A stretch of DNA of 17,426 bases from DASQWP01 sp050697555. Lineage in GTDB: Bacteria > Actinomycetota > Thermoleophilia > Gaiellales > Gaiellaceae. The DNA is taken from the NCBI GenBank assembly GCA_050697555.1, contig JBOHAD010000051.1, positions 1 to 17,426 of the forward strand. Direction: 5' to 3'. The notes under the pieces are model-generated. The model had not been told where the DNA came from. It ran no database searches and saw only the letters and a list, made by a program, of their open reading frames with translations. Both the position numbers and the translations under genes were made by a program. Positions 5,726 through 13,192 of the stretch are shown here, one piece after another. Positions within the stretch are counted from its first letter, which is position 1; every line of letters begins with the position of its first letter.

Positions 5726-7528
5726 CTACCCGTTGCCCGACCCGTCTCCGGGGGGCGGCGGCTCGTCCTTCTCCTTCTTCTTCTTCCTCTCCTCCGGAGG
5801 CGGCGGCTCGGGTGCCGGCACGGGCTTCGTCCCCACGCGGACGAGCCTCGGCTCGGAGCGGTAGCTCGTGTACCAGGACTCGTCGTAGAGGATCTCGTCG
5901 CCCTTGTAGACGGTGCGGGTGACGCGCACGGCCCTGGCGGGCTGGCCGTAGTCGTCGATCGCGCGCTCGCCGACGAAGAGCGTCGGATCGGGGGTGCGCT
6001 CGATCTTCGGCGGCGCCGTCTCCTCGAGCGCGCCCGCCTCGCTGACGACCCGCCGCTCGGCCCCGGAGCCGAGGAGCCGGACGACGATTCCGCTCTCATC
6101 GTAGCCCGCGGCGAGGATCAGCCAGCGTCCCGTGTCGTTCGTGAACCGGAGGTCGATGTCCGGGTAGTTCACGGTCGCGTCGCGGCCCAGCGGATAGCGG
6201 TCGATGTAGAGAGCGTGCGCGGTGCGGCGTGTGATCTTCAGACCCGCCTCCCACGCGGCGTTGAAGACGGTGGTGGCCACCTGCGAGACGCCGCCGCCGA
6301 TCCCCTCCTCGTACTCGCCGTCCATGATCACGGGCGCGGAACGGAAGCCGCGCTCCTCGGTACGCGGGCCCACGCGCTCGTTGAAGGAGAAGGTCGCGCC
6401 CGGCGCGATCAGGGCGCCGTCGAGAAGCGCAACCGCCCGCTGGAGATTCTGGATGCGGTCGGCCGTCCCCGAGTAGAGCGTCGTGTAGGAGACGAGCTGG
6501 CGCTCGACGCCGAGTGCCCGAGCCTCGGCGGTGGTCAGGCGAGGCGCGTCTGTTGCGACGACGAGCGGCGCGGAGCGCGTCTGCGGGCGCAGGGCCGCCT
6601 CGAGCAGCCCTCTGCCCGTCGCGGCGACGTCGAGCTCCCGCCCCGGCCGCGACCGAACGACTCGCACGCTCCCGTCTGCCGCGACGGTGAAATCGGCGCT
6701 GACCGCCTGCCGCCTGACGCCGCGCGCGAGGTTCTCGAAGTAACGGGTCGCCGCCGGCCCCCCGACGGCGAGCTCCGTTGAGCCGTCCGCGGGAAGGACG
6801 AGGAGCGGCGCCAGCTCGGCGGGCGCGACTCGCCACGCGATGCCGCGAAACGTAAGCCGCACGGGGGCCGAGAGCGCGGTCCTCACCTGCGCCGCGACCG
6901 GCGCAAGGGTCTCGCGCGTCACCTCCGGCTGGTCGACGGCGACGGGCAACGGCACAGCGTCGCGCTCCAAGGCGGCCAGCGCGGAGACGACCGTCGTCCG
7001 CGCGGCGCGGCGGTCGAGCCGAGTCCCCTCCTCGGCCGGAACGATCCGCGGGCGAAGTCCTTCGAGGACGATCGACGCCTCGCGCGCCGGAGCGTCGATC
7101 GCGTTCGCCATGCTCGCGATCTCGTGGCGCAGGCGCGCCTCGTAGACGTCTGCGTGCGGCTCGAGATCGACACCGAAGAGCCGCACCTTCAGGCGCTCGA
7201 GCCCGCGGAGCGGCAGCGGCCCGTCGCCCGCGGCGACCGCGTTCGCAACCGCCGCCGGCCAGTCGACGCGGAGGTCGAGGCGTTCCGGGCGCAGCGACCA
7301 CCGCTCGCCGCCCGCCGTGAACGTGACCGGGATGCCCTGATAGCGCTCCGAGAGCCCGGCGAGCTTTGCCTCGGCCTCTCCTGCCGTCAGGCCGCCGACA
7401 TCGACGCCTGCGACGGTGACGCCCTCCGCGATGCGGCTCGGCGAGCCGGCGAAGCCGACTCCGGCGGCAGCGAGAAGGGCGAGCGCGAGCGCGGCGAGCC
7501 AGAGCGCGGGCCTGGCGCGCCGGACCAT
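5726..7528 (-). CDS. VanW family protein with YoaR-type peptidoglycan-binding domains
   Basis: The 600-aa product has a short basic N-terminus and one transmembrane or signal-anchor segment (about 8-27). Then come PG_binding_4/YoaR-like repeats: VTVAGVDVGGLTAGEAEAKL at 37-56 is the typical first-repeat start, and a second repeat covers roughly 210-330. The VanW domain is at about 345-490 (YTTLYSG, SFNERVGPRTEERGF, GIGGGVSQVATTVFNAAWEAGL in part). A G5-like segment follows (about 492-567), then a Pro/Glu/Lys tail with KKKKEK. It is predicted to be anchored in the membrane with the rest outside, acting on or binding the cell wall; the exact VanW chemistry is unknown. ATG 7528 precedes the hydrophobic segment; ATG 7600 in frame would add 24 Arg-rich residues and cannot be excluded. 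It lies downstream of the NagZ-like gene, probably co-transcribed. Confidence 0.9.
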   Translation of the reverse strand: MVRRARPALWLAALALALLAAAGVGFAGSPSRIAEGVTVAGVDVGGLTAGEAEAKLAGLSERYQGIPVTFTAGGERWSLRPERLDLRVDWPAAVANAVAAGDGPLPLRGLERLKVRLFGVDLEPHADVYEARLRHEIASMANAIDAPAREASIVLEGLRPRIVPAEEGTRLDRRAARTTVVSALAALERDAVPLPVAVDQPEVTRETLAPVAAQVRTALSAPVRLTFRGIAWRVAPAELAPLLVLPADGSTELAVGGPAATRYFENLARGVRRQAVSADFTVAADGSVRVVRSRPGRELDVAATGRGLLEAALRPQTRSAPLVVATDAPRLTTAEARALGVERQLVSYTTLYSGTADRIQNLQRAVALLDGALIAPGATFSFNERVGPRTEERGFRSAPVIMDGEYEEGIGGGVSQVATTVFNAAWEAGLKITRRTAHALYIDRYPLGRDATVNYPDIDLRFTNDTGRWLILAAGYDESGIVVRLLGSGAERRVVSEAGALEETAPPKIERTPDPTLFVGERAIDDYGQPARAVRVTRTVYKGDEILYDESWYTSYRSEPRLVRVGTKPVPAPEPPPPEERKKKKEKDEPPPPGDGSGNG

Positions 7529-7635
7529 ACGCGGGCGCCCGCGTCCAACGCGGGCAGACCGACCCCTCCGGACCGGCCGAACACCTGCCTCCGCGCGCAT
7601 GAAGGCGCGGAGTCTACCAACCGCCCCGGGGGCCG

Positions 7636-8547
7636 CTAGTCGCGAAGCCCTAGCGACCGCCGAAGCCCGAGCACCCGGCGCACATGCTCGTCCAGAAGCC
7701 CCCTCCGGGCGAGCGGGACGAGCGCCCGGATCGCGCGGCGGGCGTCCTCCGGGCTCGTGAAGAGGAGGAGATCGGCGCCCGCCCGCGCGGCCTGGCGCGC
7801 CCACCGGACCGGCCAGCGGCCCCGCACGATGCTGAGCGAGTCGGTGATCGCCACGCCCTCGAAGCCGAGACGACGGAGCAGGCGGTAGACGTTCGCCGTC
7901 GTGAGCGCACGCCGCCCGCCGAAGCGGTCGTAGAGCGCATGGCTGGTCATCACGCACTGGACGCCCGCCTCGACCGCGGCCCGGAAGCCGTCCAGCTCGC
8001 GGCGCAGGACACGGGCAGGGACGCGCGGCTGCGCGTCGGTCGTGATCGGCGCGGAGCCGAGCCCGGGGAAGTGCTTCGGGCAAGCCGCGACCCCTCCGTC
8101 CGCGAGCCCGCGCGCGAAGGCGACGGCGAGCGCGGGGCGGCGGAAGTGACGGGAGCCGAGCGGGCCCGTGGCGAGGTCGACGACCGGCGCCAGGTCGACG
8201 TGCACGCCGGCGTCGCCGAGCGCGCGTCCGGTCGCGCGCCCCGCCGAGAACGCCTCAGGCCGGCTCGAGTACGCGGACGCGGGAGCGGCCGGCGGCAGTT
8301 GCGGGAAGGCCCGCACGCCTCCGCCCTCCTGGTCGACGAAGACGAGCGCGTCCCGCGGCCGCGGGGCGTCCCGGTCCCAGCGGCGCACGATCACCCCCGC
8401 AACGCCCTTCGGAGCCGGCAGGCCGGAGACGACGACGAGGGCCGCTTTCTCCCGCGGCGTCAGGCGCGCGAGAGGCTCCGGAGGCGGAGTCGGGGCAGGC
8501 GCGGTCGCGAGTGCGAGAGCGGCCTGGAAGAACGCGGCGAGACCCAC
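7636..8547 (-). CDS. Glycoside hydrolase family 3 protein (NagZ-like) with altered catalytic dyad
   Basis: The 303-aa product is a single GH3 TIM barrel: VDQEGGGVRAF at 71-81, VDLAPVVDL at 117-125, KHFPGLG at 158-164, and GVAITDSLS at 231-239 with Asp236 in the nucleophile position. Family members remove N-acetylglucosamine from muropeptides or related glycans. NagZ enzymes carry an Asp-X-His dyad soon after KHFPGHG, where His is the proton donor; here the segment reads TTDAQPRV (Asp171, Gln173), so the His is missing. The residue after KHFPG is Leu instead of His. Activity may be changed, lost, or use another acid/base. The GTG at 8547 starts a short hydrophobic N-terminus that may be a weak signal sequence. 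Its neighbour VanW supports a cell-wall role. Confidence 0.83.
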   Translation of the reverse strand: MGLAAFFQAALALATAPAPTPPPEPLARLTPREKAALVVVSGLPAPKGVAGVIVRRWDRDAPRPRDALVFVDQEGGGVRAFPQLPPAAPASAYSSRPEAFSAGRATGRALGDAGVHVDLAPVVDLATGPLGSRHFRRPALAVAFARGLADGGVAACPKHFPGLGSAPITTDAQPRVPARVLRRELDGFRAAVEAGVQCVMTSHALYDRFGGRRALTTANVYRLLRRLGFEGVAITDSLSIVRGRWPVRWARQAARAGADLLLFTSPEDARRAIRALVPLARRGLLDEHVRRVLGLRRSLGLRD

Positions 8548-8556
8548 GTCCGGACA

Positions 8557-8563
8557 TACACTA
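8557..8563. promoter_or_regulatory. Candidate bidirectional -10 region between the nagZ-like gene and the acyl-CoA dehydrogenase gene
   Basis: The divergent GTG starts are 22 bp apart. Plus-strand TACACT (8557-8562) fits TANNNT and predicts transcription from about 8569, next to the GTG at 8570 (leaderless). Minus-strand TAGTGT (8563-8558) predicts a start near 8551, 3-4 nt before GTG 8547. The two hexamers overlap by five bases. Neither gene has a Shine-Dalgarno, consistent with leaderless or near-leaderless mRNA. Confidence 0.5.
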
Positions 8564-8569
8564 CGAGCC

Positions 8570-9787
8570 GTGGATTTCGAGCTTTCCGCCGAGCAGCGCG
8601 AGGTGCAGGCGACCGTCCGCCAGTTCGTGGACGAGCGGGTCCTGCCGAACGCGATCGAGAACGACGTCAACCACCATCTCGACATGAGCGTCATCGAGGG
8701 CATGGCCGGGCTCGGCCTCCTCGGGATCGTCATCCCCGAGGAGTACGGCGGCGCCGGCATGGACTTCGTCTCCGAGGCGCTCGCCTGCGAGGAGATCGAA
8801 CGCGGCGAGGCGGCTTTCCGCACGCTCATCTCGGTGCACGTCGGGCTCAACTCGCTCGCCCTCCTCCGCTACGCGAGCGAGGAGCAGAAAGAGCGCTACC
8901 TGACGCCGCAGGCGCGCGGCGAGAACCTCGCCTGCTTCGGGCTCACCGAGCCCGCGGCGGGCTCCGACGTCGCCGCCATGCGAACGACGGCGCGGCGTGA
9001 CGGCGACGGCTACGTCCTGAACGGCCAGAAGAACTGGATCTCGTACGCCGCCGTCGCCGACCACGCGCTCGTGTTCGCGAAGACCGACCCCGAGGCAAAG
9101 CACAAGGGTATCTCGGCGTTCGTCGTCGAGCGCGAGTGGCCCGGCGTGTCGGCGCAGGAGACGGAGAACAAGCTCGGCATCTGGGCCGGCTCCACCGGCG
9201 AGCTCTTCTTCGAGAACGTCGAGGTGCCGGCCGGGAACCTCGTCGGCGAGGAGGGCCAGGGCTTCGAGATCGCCATGTACGGGCTCGACCAGGGCCGCTT
9301 CACCGTGGCCGCCGGTGCCTGCGGCGTTATCCGCGCCTGCCTCGAGCGCTCGGTCGAGTACGCGCGCGAGCGCGAGACGTTCGGCAAGCCGATCGGCAAG
9401 AACCAGTTCGTCCAGGACATGATCGCCGAGATGGTGCTCGGGTACGAGACGTCGAAGCTCCTCGTGATGCAGGCCGCGTGGCTCAAGGACCGAGGCGTTC
9501 GCAACACGCGGGAGACGAGCCTGGCCAAGTGGCACGCGACGGAGAGCGCCTTCCGAGCCGCCCACCTGGCCATCCAAGTGCACGGCGCCTACGGCTATTC
9601 GGCGGAGTATGGGATCGAGCGCTACTTCCGGAACGCGCGCGCGCCGCTCATCTACGAGGGCACGACGCAGATCCACAAGATGATGCAGGCGGAGCACGCT
9701 CTCGGGTACCGGAACCTGAACGGCCACGACGGCGACGTCTCCCCCATCGCCGCGTGGGCCCCGGCGCTCCTGACGCGCTCTCGCTGA
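8570..9787 (+). CDS. Acyl-CoA dehydrogenase (FAD-dependent)
   Basis: The 405-aa product has the full acyl-CoA dehydrogenase fold: N-terminal helices (1-120), CFGLTEPAAGSD at 122-133 (FAD/substrate signature), GYVLNGQKNWIS at 147-158, FFENVEVP at 213-220, a C-terminal helical domain with RETFGKPIGKNQFVQDM at 268-284, and IYEGTTQIHK at 361-370, where Glu363 is in the position of the catalytic base of the medium/short-chain enzymes. It oxidises an acyl-CoA to the 2-enoyl-CoA and passes electrons to ETF. Chain length cannot be inferred. GTG 8570 begins right at the domain (DFELSAEQREVQATVRQF) and fits the TACACT hexamer upstream. A longer frame upstream would run antisense through the nagZ-like gene and was rejected. 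Confidence 0.93.
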   Translation: MDFELSAEQREVQATVRQFVDERVLPNAIENDVNHHLDMSVIEGMAGLGLLGIVIPEEYGGAGMDFVSEALACEEIERGEAAFRTLISVHVGLNSLALLRYASEEQKERYLTPQARGENLACFGLTEPAAGSDVAAMRTTARRDGDGYVLNGQKNWISYAAVADHALVFAKTDPEAKHKGISAFVVEREWPGVSAQETENKLGIWAGSTGELFFENVEVPAGNLVGEEGQGFEIAMYGLDQGRFTVAAGACGVIRACLERSVEYARERETFGKPIGKNQFVQDMIAEMVLGYETSKLLVMQAAWLKDRGVRNTRETSLAKWHATESAFRAAHLAIQVHGAYGYSAEYGIERYFRNARAPLIYEGTTQIHKMMQAEHALGYRNLNGHDGDVSPIAAWAPALLTRSR

Positions 9788-9801
9788 CCGCGCCGCCGAC
9801 C

Positions 9802-9891
9802 ATGCTTGTGTTCCACAAGCACAAAGTCCCGAACCGGGTTTCGAAGCCGCCCGGCATCGTCGAGCCGGGTCGGAAGCGCTTGTGCGCGTGA
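9802..9891 (+). CDS. Possible short upstream ORF (29 codons) coupled to the next gene
   Basis: ATG 9802 opens a 29-codon basic peptide (MLVFHKHKVPNRV...) ending at TGA 9889-9891. That stop overlaps GTG 9888, one of the two possible starts of the secreted-protein gene, as GTGA. No Shine-Dalgarno or -10 is evident before it, and its first codons fall in the inverted repeat at 9804-9820, so the reading frame could be accidental. Confidence 0.25.
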   Translation: MLVFHKHKVPNRVSKPPGIVEPGRKRLCA

Positions 9892-9900
9892 AACACAAGC
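9804..9900. repeat. Two inverted pairs of GCTTGTG/CACAAGC around a gene start
   Basis: The heptamer GCTTGTG occurs at 9804-9810 and 9878-9884, and its complement CACAAGC at 9814-9820 and 9894-9900. The first pair forms a 7-bp stem with a 3-nt spacer; the second a 7-bp stem with a 9-nt spacer that covers the start codon of the secreted-protein gene. The outer copies also match each other as a 13-base inverted repeat with one mismatch (9804-9816 against 9888-9900). GC-rich inverted segments lie between. The arrangement looks like a repeated operator or a start-occluding mRNA structure. It fills the 94-bp gap 9788-9881 after the acyl-CoA dehydrogenase gene and might also serve as its terminator, but there is no T tract. 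Confidence 0.55.
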
Positions 9901-10385
9901 TCGTGTTGGGGGCTCTCGCGGCTGGGCTCGCGCTCGCCGTTCCCGCCGGCGCGGAGCCGCCCGCCGGGGGCCGGTTCGTTCCCGGTGAGAGCCTGGCGGC
10001 GGTCGAGCTCGGGATGACGCGCGCCGAGGTGCTGGGAACCTGGGGCGAGCGCCACGGCGTCTGTCGCGACTGCGCCGCGGAGACGTGGTACTTCAACGAG
10101 CGCCCGTTCCACCCGCAGGGGACGGGCGTCGTCTTCGAGCGCGGCCGCGTGGTGCACGCGTTCACGCTCTGGCAGCCGCAGGGCTGGGTCACGCCCGAGG
10201 GGCTCGAGCTCGCGGCGCCCGCGGGCGAGATCGGGGCGACCTACGGCGAGCTGGACGAGCGTGACTGCGCGGGCTATTCGGCGCTCGTGCGCGACGAGCG
10301 TGACGCCCAGAGCGTCTTCTACGCCTACGAGGAGGAGGTGTGGGGCTTCGGCCTCGTCAGGCCGGGCCGCTCTCCCTGCCTGTAG
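9882..10385 (+). CDS. Small secreted protein of unknown function
   Basis: The 167-aa product has a Sec signal peptide (basic RVKHK, hydrophobic LVLGALAAGLALAV, likely cleavage after PAGA at 21-24). The mature part has a helix-strand pattern (LAAVELGMTRAEVLGTWGE) that recalls SmpA/BLIP-like domains, and four cysteines (61, 64, 129, 166) including a CRDC pair, so disulfides outside the cell are likely. The function is unknown. GTG 9882 has GGAAG 5 nt upstream; GTG 9888, two codons later, overlaps a short upstream ORF and is an equally good start. Its 3' end overlaps the convergent MFS gene by 29 bp. Confidence 0.75.
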   Translation: MRVKHKLVLGALAAGLALAVPAGAEPPAGGRFVPGESLAAVELGMTRAEVLGTWGERHGVCRDCAAETWYFNERPFHPQGTGVVFERGRVVHAFTLWQPQGWVTPEGLELAAPAGEIGATYGELDERDCAGYSALVRDERDAQSVFYAYEEEVWGFGLVRPGRSPCL

Positions 10386-11643
10386 AGCCCTCCGCTTCCG
10401 CGAGCAGCGCGACGAGCGGGATGACGGCGAGCACCGGCACGGCGACGGTCGGCCAGAGCACCGCGTAGCCGTCGGTCGACTCGAGGTGGGGCCGGAAGAT
10501 GTCGATCGCGGCGCCGGCGGCGAGCGGGCCGATCACGAGACCGATCCCTTTCGTCGTCGTCGCCAGCCCCGTGATGGTGCCGCGGTCGCCCGCCGGCATG
10601 ATCTTGAAGAGCAGCCCCCAGGCGAGCGTCATCACCGTGCCGCCTGCGACCGCCACCGGCGCGATCCAGGCGTAGAACCACCAATGCCACGTCTGCGCGA
10701 ATCCAGCGGAGAGCAGCCCGAGCCCGTAGACCCAGGACGCGCCGAGGATCACGTGCCCGAGGCGGAAGCGGTCGGCGAACAGGCCCGAGAGCGCGGCCGC
10801 GGTCACGTAGCCGCCAGCCACGACCGCGAGCACGACGGAGGACACGTAGAGCGGCTGGTCGAGCCCGACGATGATGTAGAGCACGACGAACGTCCGCATC
10901 CCCGCGAACGTCGCCTCCCACGCCGTGTTGGCGATGAGGAAGCGGCGCACGTTCTTGTCCCGCCGGACGACCCGCCAGGGCGCGGCCAGGTACGTCCGCA
11001 GGCGCTCGTACTCCCGCTCCGGGTTCGGCGGCTCCCGGACGAGGACGATGACCGCGCCGCACGCCAGTAGCGTCACGCCCGCTGCGAGCACGAACGGGAA
11101 CGGCTCCCAGACGCCGAGCAGGAAGCCTCCGCCGACGAGCGCGCCTCCCAGCGCGGCCCCCCGGAAGAGGTGCTGGACGCCCTGCGCCCGCCCGAACTGG
11201 CCGGCCGGGAGGCAATCGGGATAGAGGCCACGGTAGGGCGGCTCGTAGAGGTAGTACGCAAAGTAGAAGGCGAAGAGCGCCACCGCCGTCGCCTCCAGGC
11301 TGCCCATGAACGCGACGGCCGCGAGCGCAGCCCCCATCGGCACGAGCGCCAGGAGCATGTACGGCCGCCGGCGCCCGAGCGAGGTCTGCGTGGCGTCGCT
11401 CATCGGTCCCACGAGCAGCGGGAGGAAGAAGGCGAAGACGCCCTCGGCGGCCAGCACGAGGCCGATCAGGGTGCTGGACTGGGTGAAGCGCTCGAGGACG
11501 GGCGGCAGGTAGGCGGCCACCGTCGTGATCGACCAGGCTAGGCCGAAGGCGCCGAGCCCGAGCACCCAGACGAGCGACCCCTGGGTCGCAGGCGGTGCGG
11601 GTGCCGGCGTCCCTCCGGCCAGCTCCAGCCGGCTACGCCGCAT
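10357..11643 (-). CDS. MFS permease, sugar:cation symporter (GPH/SUC-like) type
   Basis: The 428-aa product is a membrane protein with about 12 hydrophobic segments. The cytoplasmic loop motif GPMSDATQTSLGRRRPYMLL resembles the SDxTxxxxGRRRPY loop of glycoside-pentoside-hexuronide and sucrose/H+ symporters, and the second half has SGLFADRFRLGHVILG. It probably moves a small organic solute, perhaps a sugar, by cation symport; the substrate is not predictable. ATG 11643 lies 11 nt inside the end of the HAD gene, so it is probably translated by coupling. A longer frame to 11739 lies inside the HAD gene and was rejected. It is the last gene of the amidase-HAD-MFS operon, and its end overlaps the convergent secreted-protein gene by 29 bp. 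Confidence 0.87.
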   Translation of the reverse strand: MRRSRLELAGGTPAPAPPATQGSLVWVLGLGAFGLAWSITTVAAYLPPVLERFTQSSTLIGLVLAAEGVFAFFLPLLVGPMSDATQTSLGRRRPYMLLALVPMGAALAAVAFMGSLEATAVALFAFYFAYYLYEPPYRGLYPDCLPAGQFGRAQGVQHLFRGAALGGALVGGGFLLGVWEPFPFVLAAGVTLLACGAVIVLVREPPNPEREYERLRTYLAAPWRVVRRDKNVRRFLIANTAWEATFAGMRTFVVLYIIVGLDQPLYVSSVVLAVVAGGYVTAAALSGLFADRFRLGHVILGASWVYGLGLLSAGFAQTWHWWFYAWIAPVAVAGGTVMTLAWGLLFKIMPAGDRGTITGLATTTKGIGLVIGPLAAGAAIDIFRPHLESTDGYAVLWPTVAVPVLAVIPLVALLAEAEGSTGRESGPA

Positions 11644-12352
11644 GGCCGCCGAGCCCGAGCGCGGCCGGGAGCGCCAGGAGCGTCGGCAGCGCGTCCGGGA
11701 CGTCGGGGTACCGCCCCTCGCGGTCGAGCAGAAAGCCACGCATGCCGAGGGCCCGCGCCCCCTCGATGTCGTCGGAGAGCGAATCGCCGACCATGGCGGC
11801 GGCCGCCGGATCGATCTCGAGCAGAGCGAGCGCGGCGCGGAAGATCGTCGGGCTCGGCTTCACCTTGCCGTGCGTCCCGGAGGAGATCCACGCGTCGACG
11901 TCGAGCGCGAAGTGGCGGATGAACGCGTCCAGGTCCCGGCTCGTGTTCGAGACCAGGCCGATCTTCAATCCGTGCTCGCGCAGGTGCGCGAGCACGGGCA
12001 GGGAGTCCTCGTAGAGCTCGAAGTTCTCCGAGTGGAGCCAGCCCTCGGTGATCGCCTCCGCGACCCGGCGCGCCTCCGGCCCCTCCCCGCCCATGCCGCG
12101 GACGATGTCCTCCGTGAAGCGGACCCAGATCTGCTCGTCGTGCTCGAGCTCGGGGTGGTGCTCGAGGTCGGCGACCGCCGCGGCCCTCGCGGCGGCGTAC
12201 CGCCCGGGGTCGAGCGTGAGGCCGAAGCGCCCACCGGCGTCCCGGTAGCCCTCGGGCCCGAGCAGCGGACCGGGCTTGGCGATCGTGAAGTCGACGTCGA
12301 AGAGGACGGCCTCGAGCTGCCGGGCCGCCCCGCCTACACGCCCGCCGGCCAC
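11633..12352 (-). CDS. HAD-superfamily hydrolase (phosphatase-like)
   Basis: The 239-aa product has all four HAD motifs: FDVDFTI at 18-24 (Asp19 nucleophile, Asp21 acid/base), SNTS at 135-138, Lys165 in KVKPSPTIF, and GDSLSDDIEGA at 189-199. A helical cap lies between motifs I and II (about 35-115). It should hydrolyse a phosphoester in the cytoplasm with Mg2+; the substrate is unknown. The frame continues upstream through the amidase gene, but homology starts at LEAVLFDVD, and the nearest start codon is GTG 12352, overlapping the amidase stop by 19 nt. No Shine-Dalgarno is clear. Confidence 0.87.
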   Translation of the reverse strand: MAGGRVGGAARQLEAVLFDVDFTIAKPGPLLGPEGYRDAGGRFGLTLDPGRYAAARAAAVADLEHHPELEHDEQIWVRFTEDIVRGMGGEGPEARRVAEAITEGWLHSENFELYEDSLPVLAHLREHGLKIGLVSNTSRDLDAFIRHFALDVDAWISSGTHGKVKPSPTIFRAALALLEIDPAAAAMVGDSLSDDIEGARALGMRGFLLDREGRYPDVPDALPTLLALPAALGLGGHAA

Positions 12353-13170
12353 CTGTAGGCGGCGGGGCGGCGATTGGCGAGCGACGGCAGGCTGCTCCGG
12401 ATCCGCTCCATGTGCGCGCGGTCGAGCTCGGCCGCCACGACCGTGTCCTCGTCGGCCGCCTGCGCGAGGACGACCCCCCACGGATCGACGATCGAGGTGC
12501 GGCCGTAGGCGGCTCTGCCGTCCGCGTAGGACCCCCACTGGTTCGCGGCGGCCACGTAGCACTGGTTCTCGACCGCACGGGCGCGGAGGAGAAGCTCCCA
12601 GTGGTCCTTGCCCGTGTAGAGCGTGAACGCGGCCGGGACCGTGACGAGCTCGGCGCCCTCGAGGGCGAGGACGCGGTAGAGCTCGGGGAAGCGGAGGTCG
12701 TAGCAGAGCGTCAGGCCGACGCTCCAGCCCTCCGCCTCGCACGCCACCGGCCCCTCGCCCGGCTCCTCGGCCTCCGACTCGCGATAGACGTGCCCGCCTA
12801 CCTCCACGTCGAACATGTGGATCTTGCGGTAGACGGCAACGAGATCTCCCTCCGGGTCGAATACCGCGCACGTGTTCGAGAGCTTCTCGCGCCCCTCCCT
12901 CCGCTCCGCGACGGAGCCTCCAACGAGCGTGATCCCGTGCCGCTCCGCCCACCCGGCCATCGCCGCGAACGTCTCTCCGTGCTCGAGCGTCTCGGCGATC
13001 CCGCGCAGGAAGTCGGGCGCGCCGATCCCGTTCCACTTCTCGGGTAGGACGACGACGTCGGCGCCGGTCGAGGCCGCCCGTGCGACGAGCGTCTCCATGC
13101 GCTCGAGGTTGTCCGCCTTGGAAGCGGACGCGTTCAGCTGCACGCAGGCGACGCGCACACGGTCGGCCAT
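12334..13170 (-). CDS. Carbon-nitrogen hydrolase (nitrilase superfamily, Nit-type amidase)
   Basis: The 278-aa product carries the nitrilase-superfamily triad: Glu44 in VLPEKWN, Lys116 in YRKIHMFDV and Cys156 in GLTLCYDLRFPEL. The KIHMFD and CYDLRFPEL motifs place it near the Nit1/Nit2 branch (deaminated-glutathione amidase or omega-amidase), which hydrolyses off-path amide metabolites; an aliphatic amidase is the alternative. ATG 13170 begins right at the first strand (ADRVRVACVQL). TATCCT (13182-13177, minus) ends 6 nt before the ATG, predicting a leaderless mRNA. It is first in the operon with the HAD and MFS genes. Confidence 0.9.
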   Translation of the reverse strand: MADRVRVACVQLNASASKADNLERMETLVARAASTGADVVVLPEKWNGIGAPDFLRGIAETLEHGETFAAMAGWAERHGITLVGGSVAERREGREKLSNTCAVFDPEGDLVAVYRKIHMFDVEVGGHVYRESEAEEPGEGPVACEAEGWSVGLTLCYDLRFPELYRVLALEGAELVTVPAAFTLYTGKDHWELLLRARAVENQCYVAAANQWGSYADGRAAYGRTSIVDPWGVVLAQAADEDTVVAAELDRAHMERIRSSLPSLANRRPAAYRWPAGV

Positions 13171-13176
13171 GCTCTC

Positions 13177-13186
13177 AGGATAGCCT
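13177..13186. promoter_or_regulatory. Back-to-back -10 elements of a divergent leaderless promoter pair
   Basis: Minus-strand TATCCT (13182-13177) and plus-strand TAGCCT (13181-13186) overlap by 2 bp. Each ends exactly 6 nt before the predicted first codon on its strand: ATG at 13170 and GTC at 13193. With the usual 6-nt distance from the -10 to +1, both mRNAs would start on the first base of the start codon. No -35 is evident. Confidence 0.55.
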
Positions 13187-13192
13187 GGGGGC

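Noticed and set aside
7684..9000. A 438-codon plus-strand open frame opposite the nagZ-like gene
   Set aside because: Antisense shadow; it lacks domain motifs and runs out of frame into the acyl-CoA dehydrogenase gene.
8561..10192. A 543-codon open frame on the minus strand opposite the acyl-CoA dehydrogenase gene
   Set aside because: Its codons are phase-aligned antisense to a clear acyl-CoA dehydrogenase, where GC-rich codons rarely give stops; the translation is low-complexity and matches no family.
12353..13036. HAD protein as a fusion with a long N-terminal domain
   Set aside because: The open frame upstream of GTG 12352 is an Arg/Gly-rich shadow of the amidase gene, which has an intact catalytic triad in its own frame.
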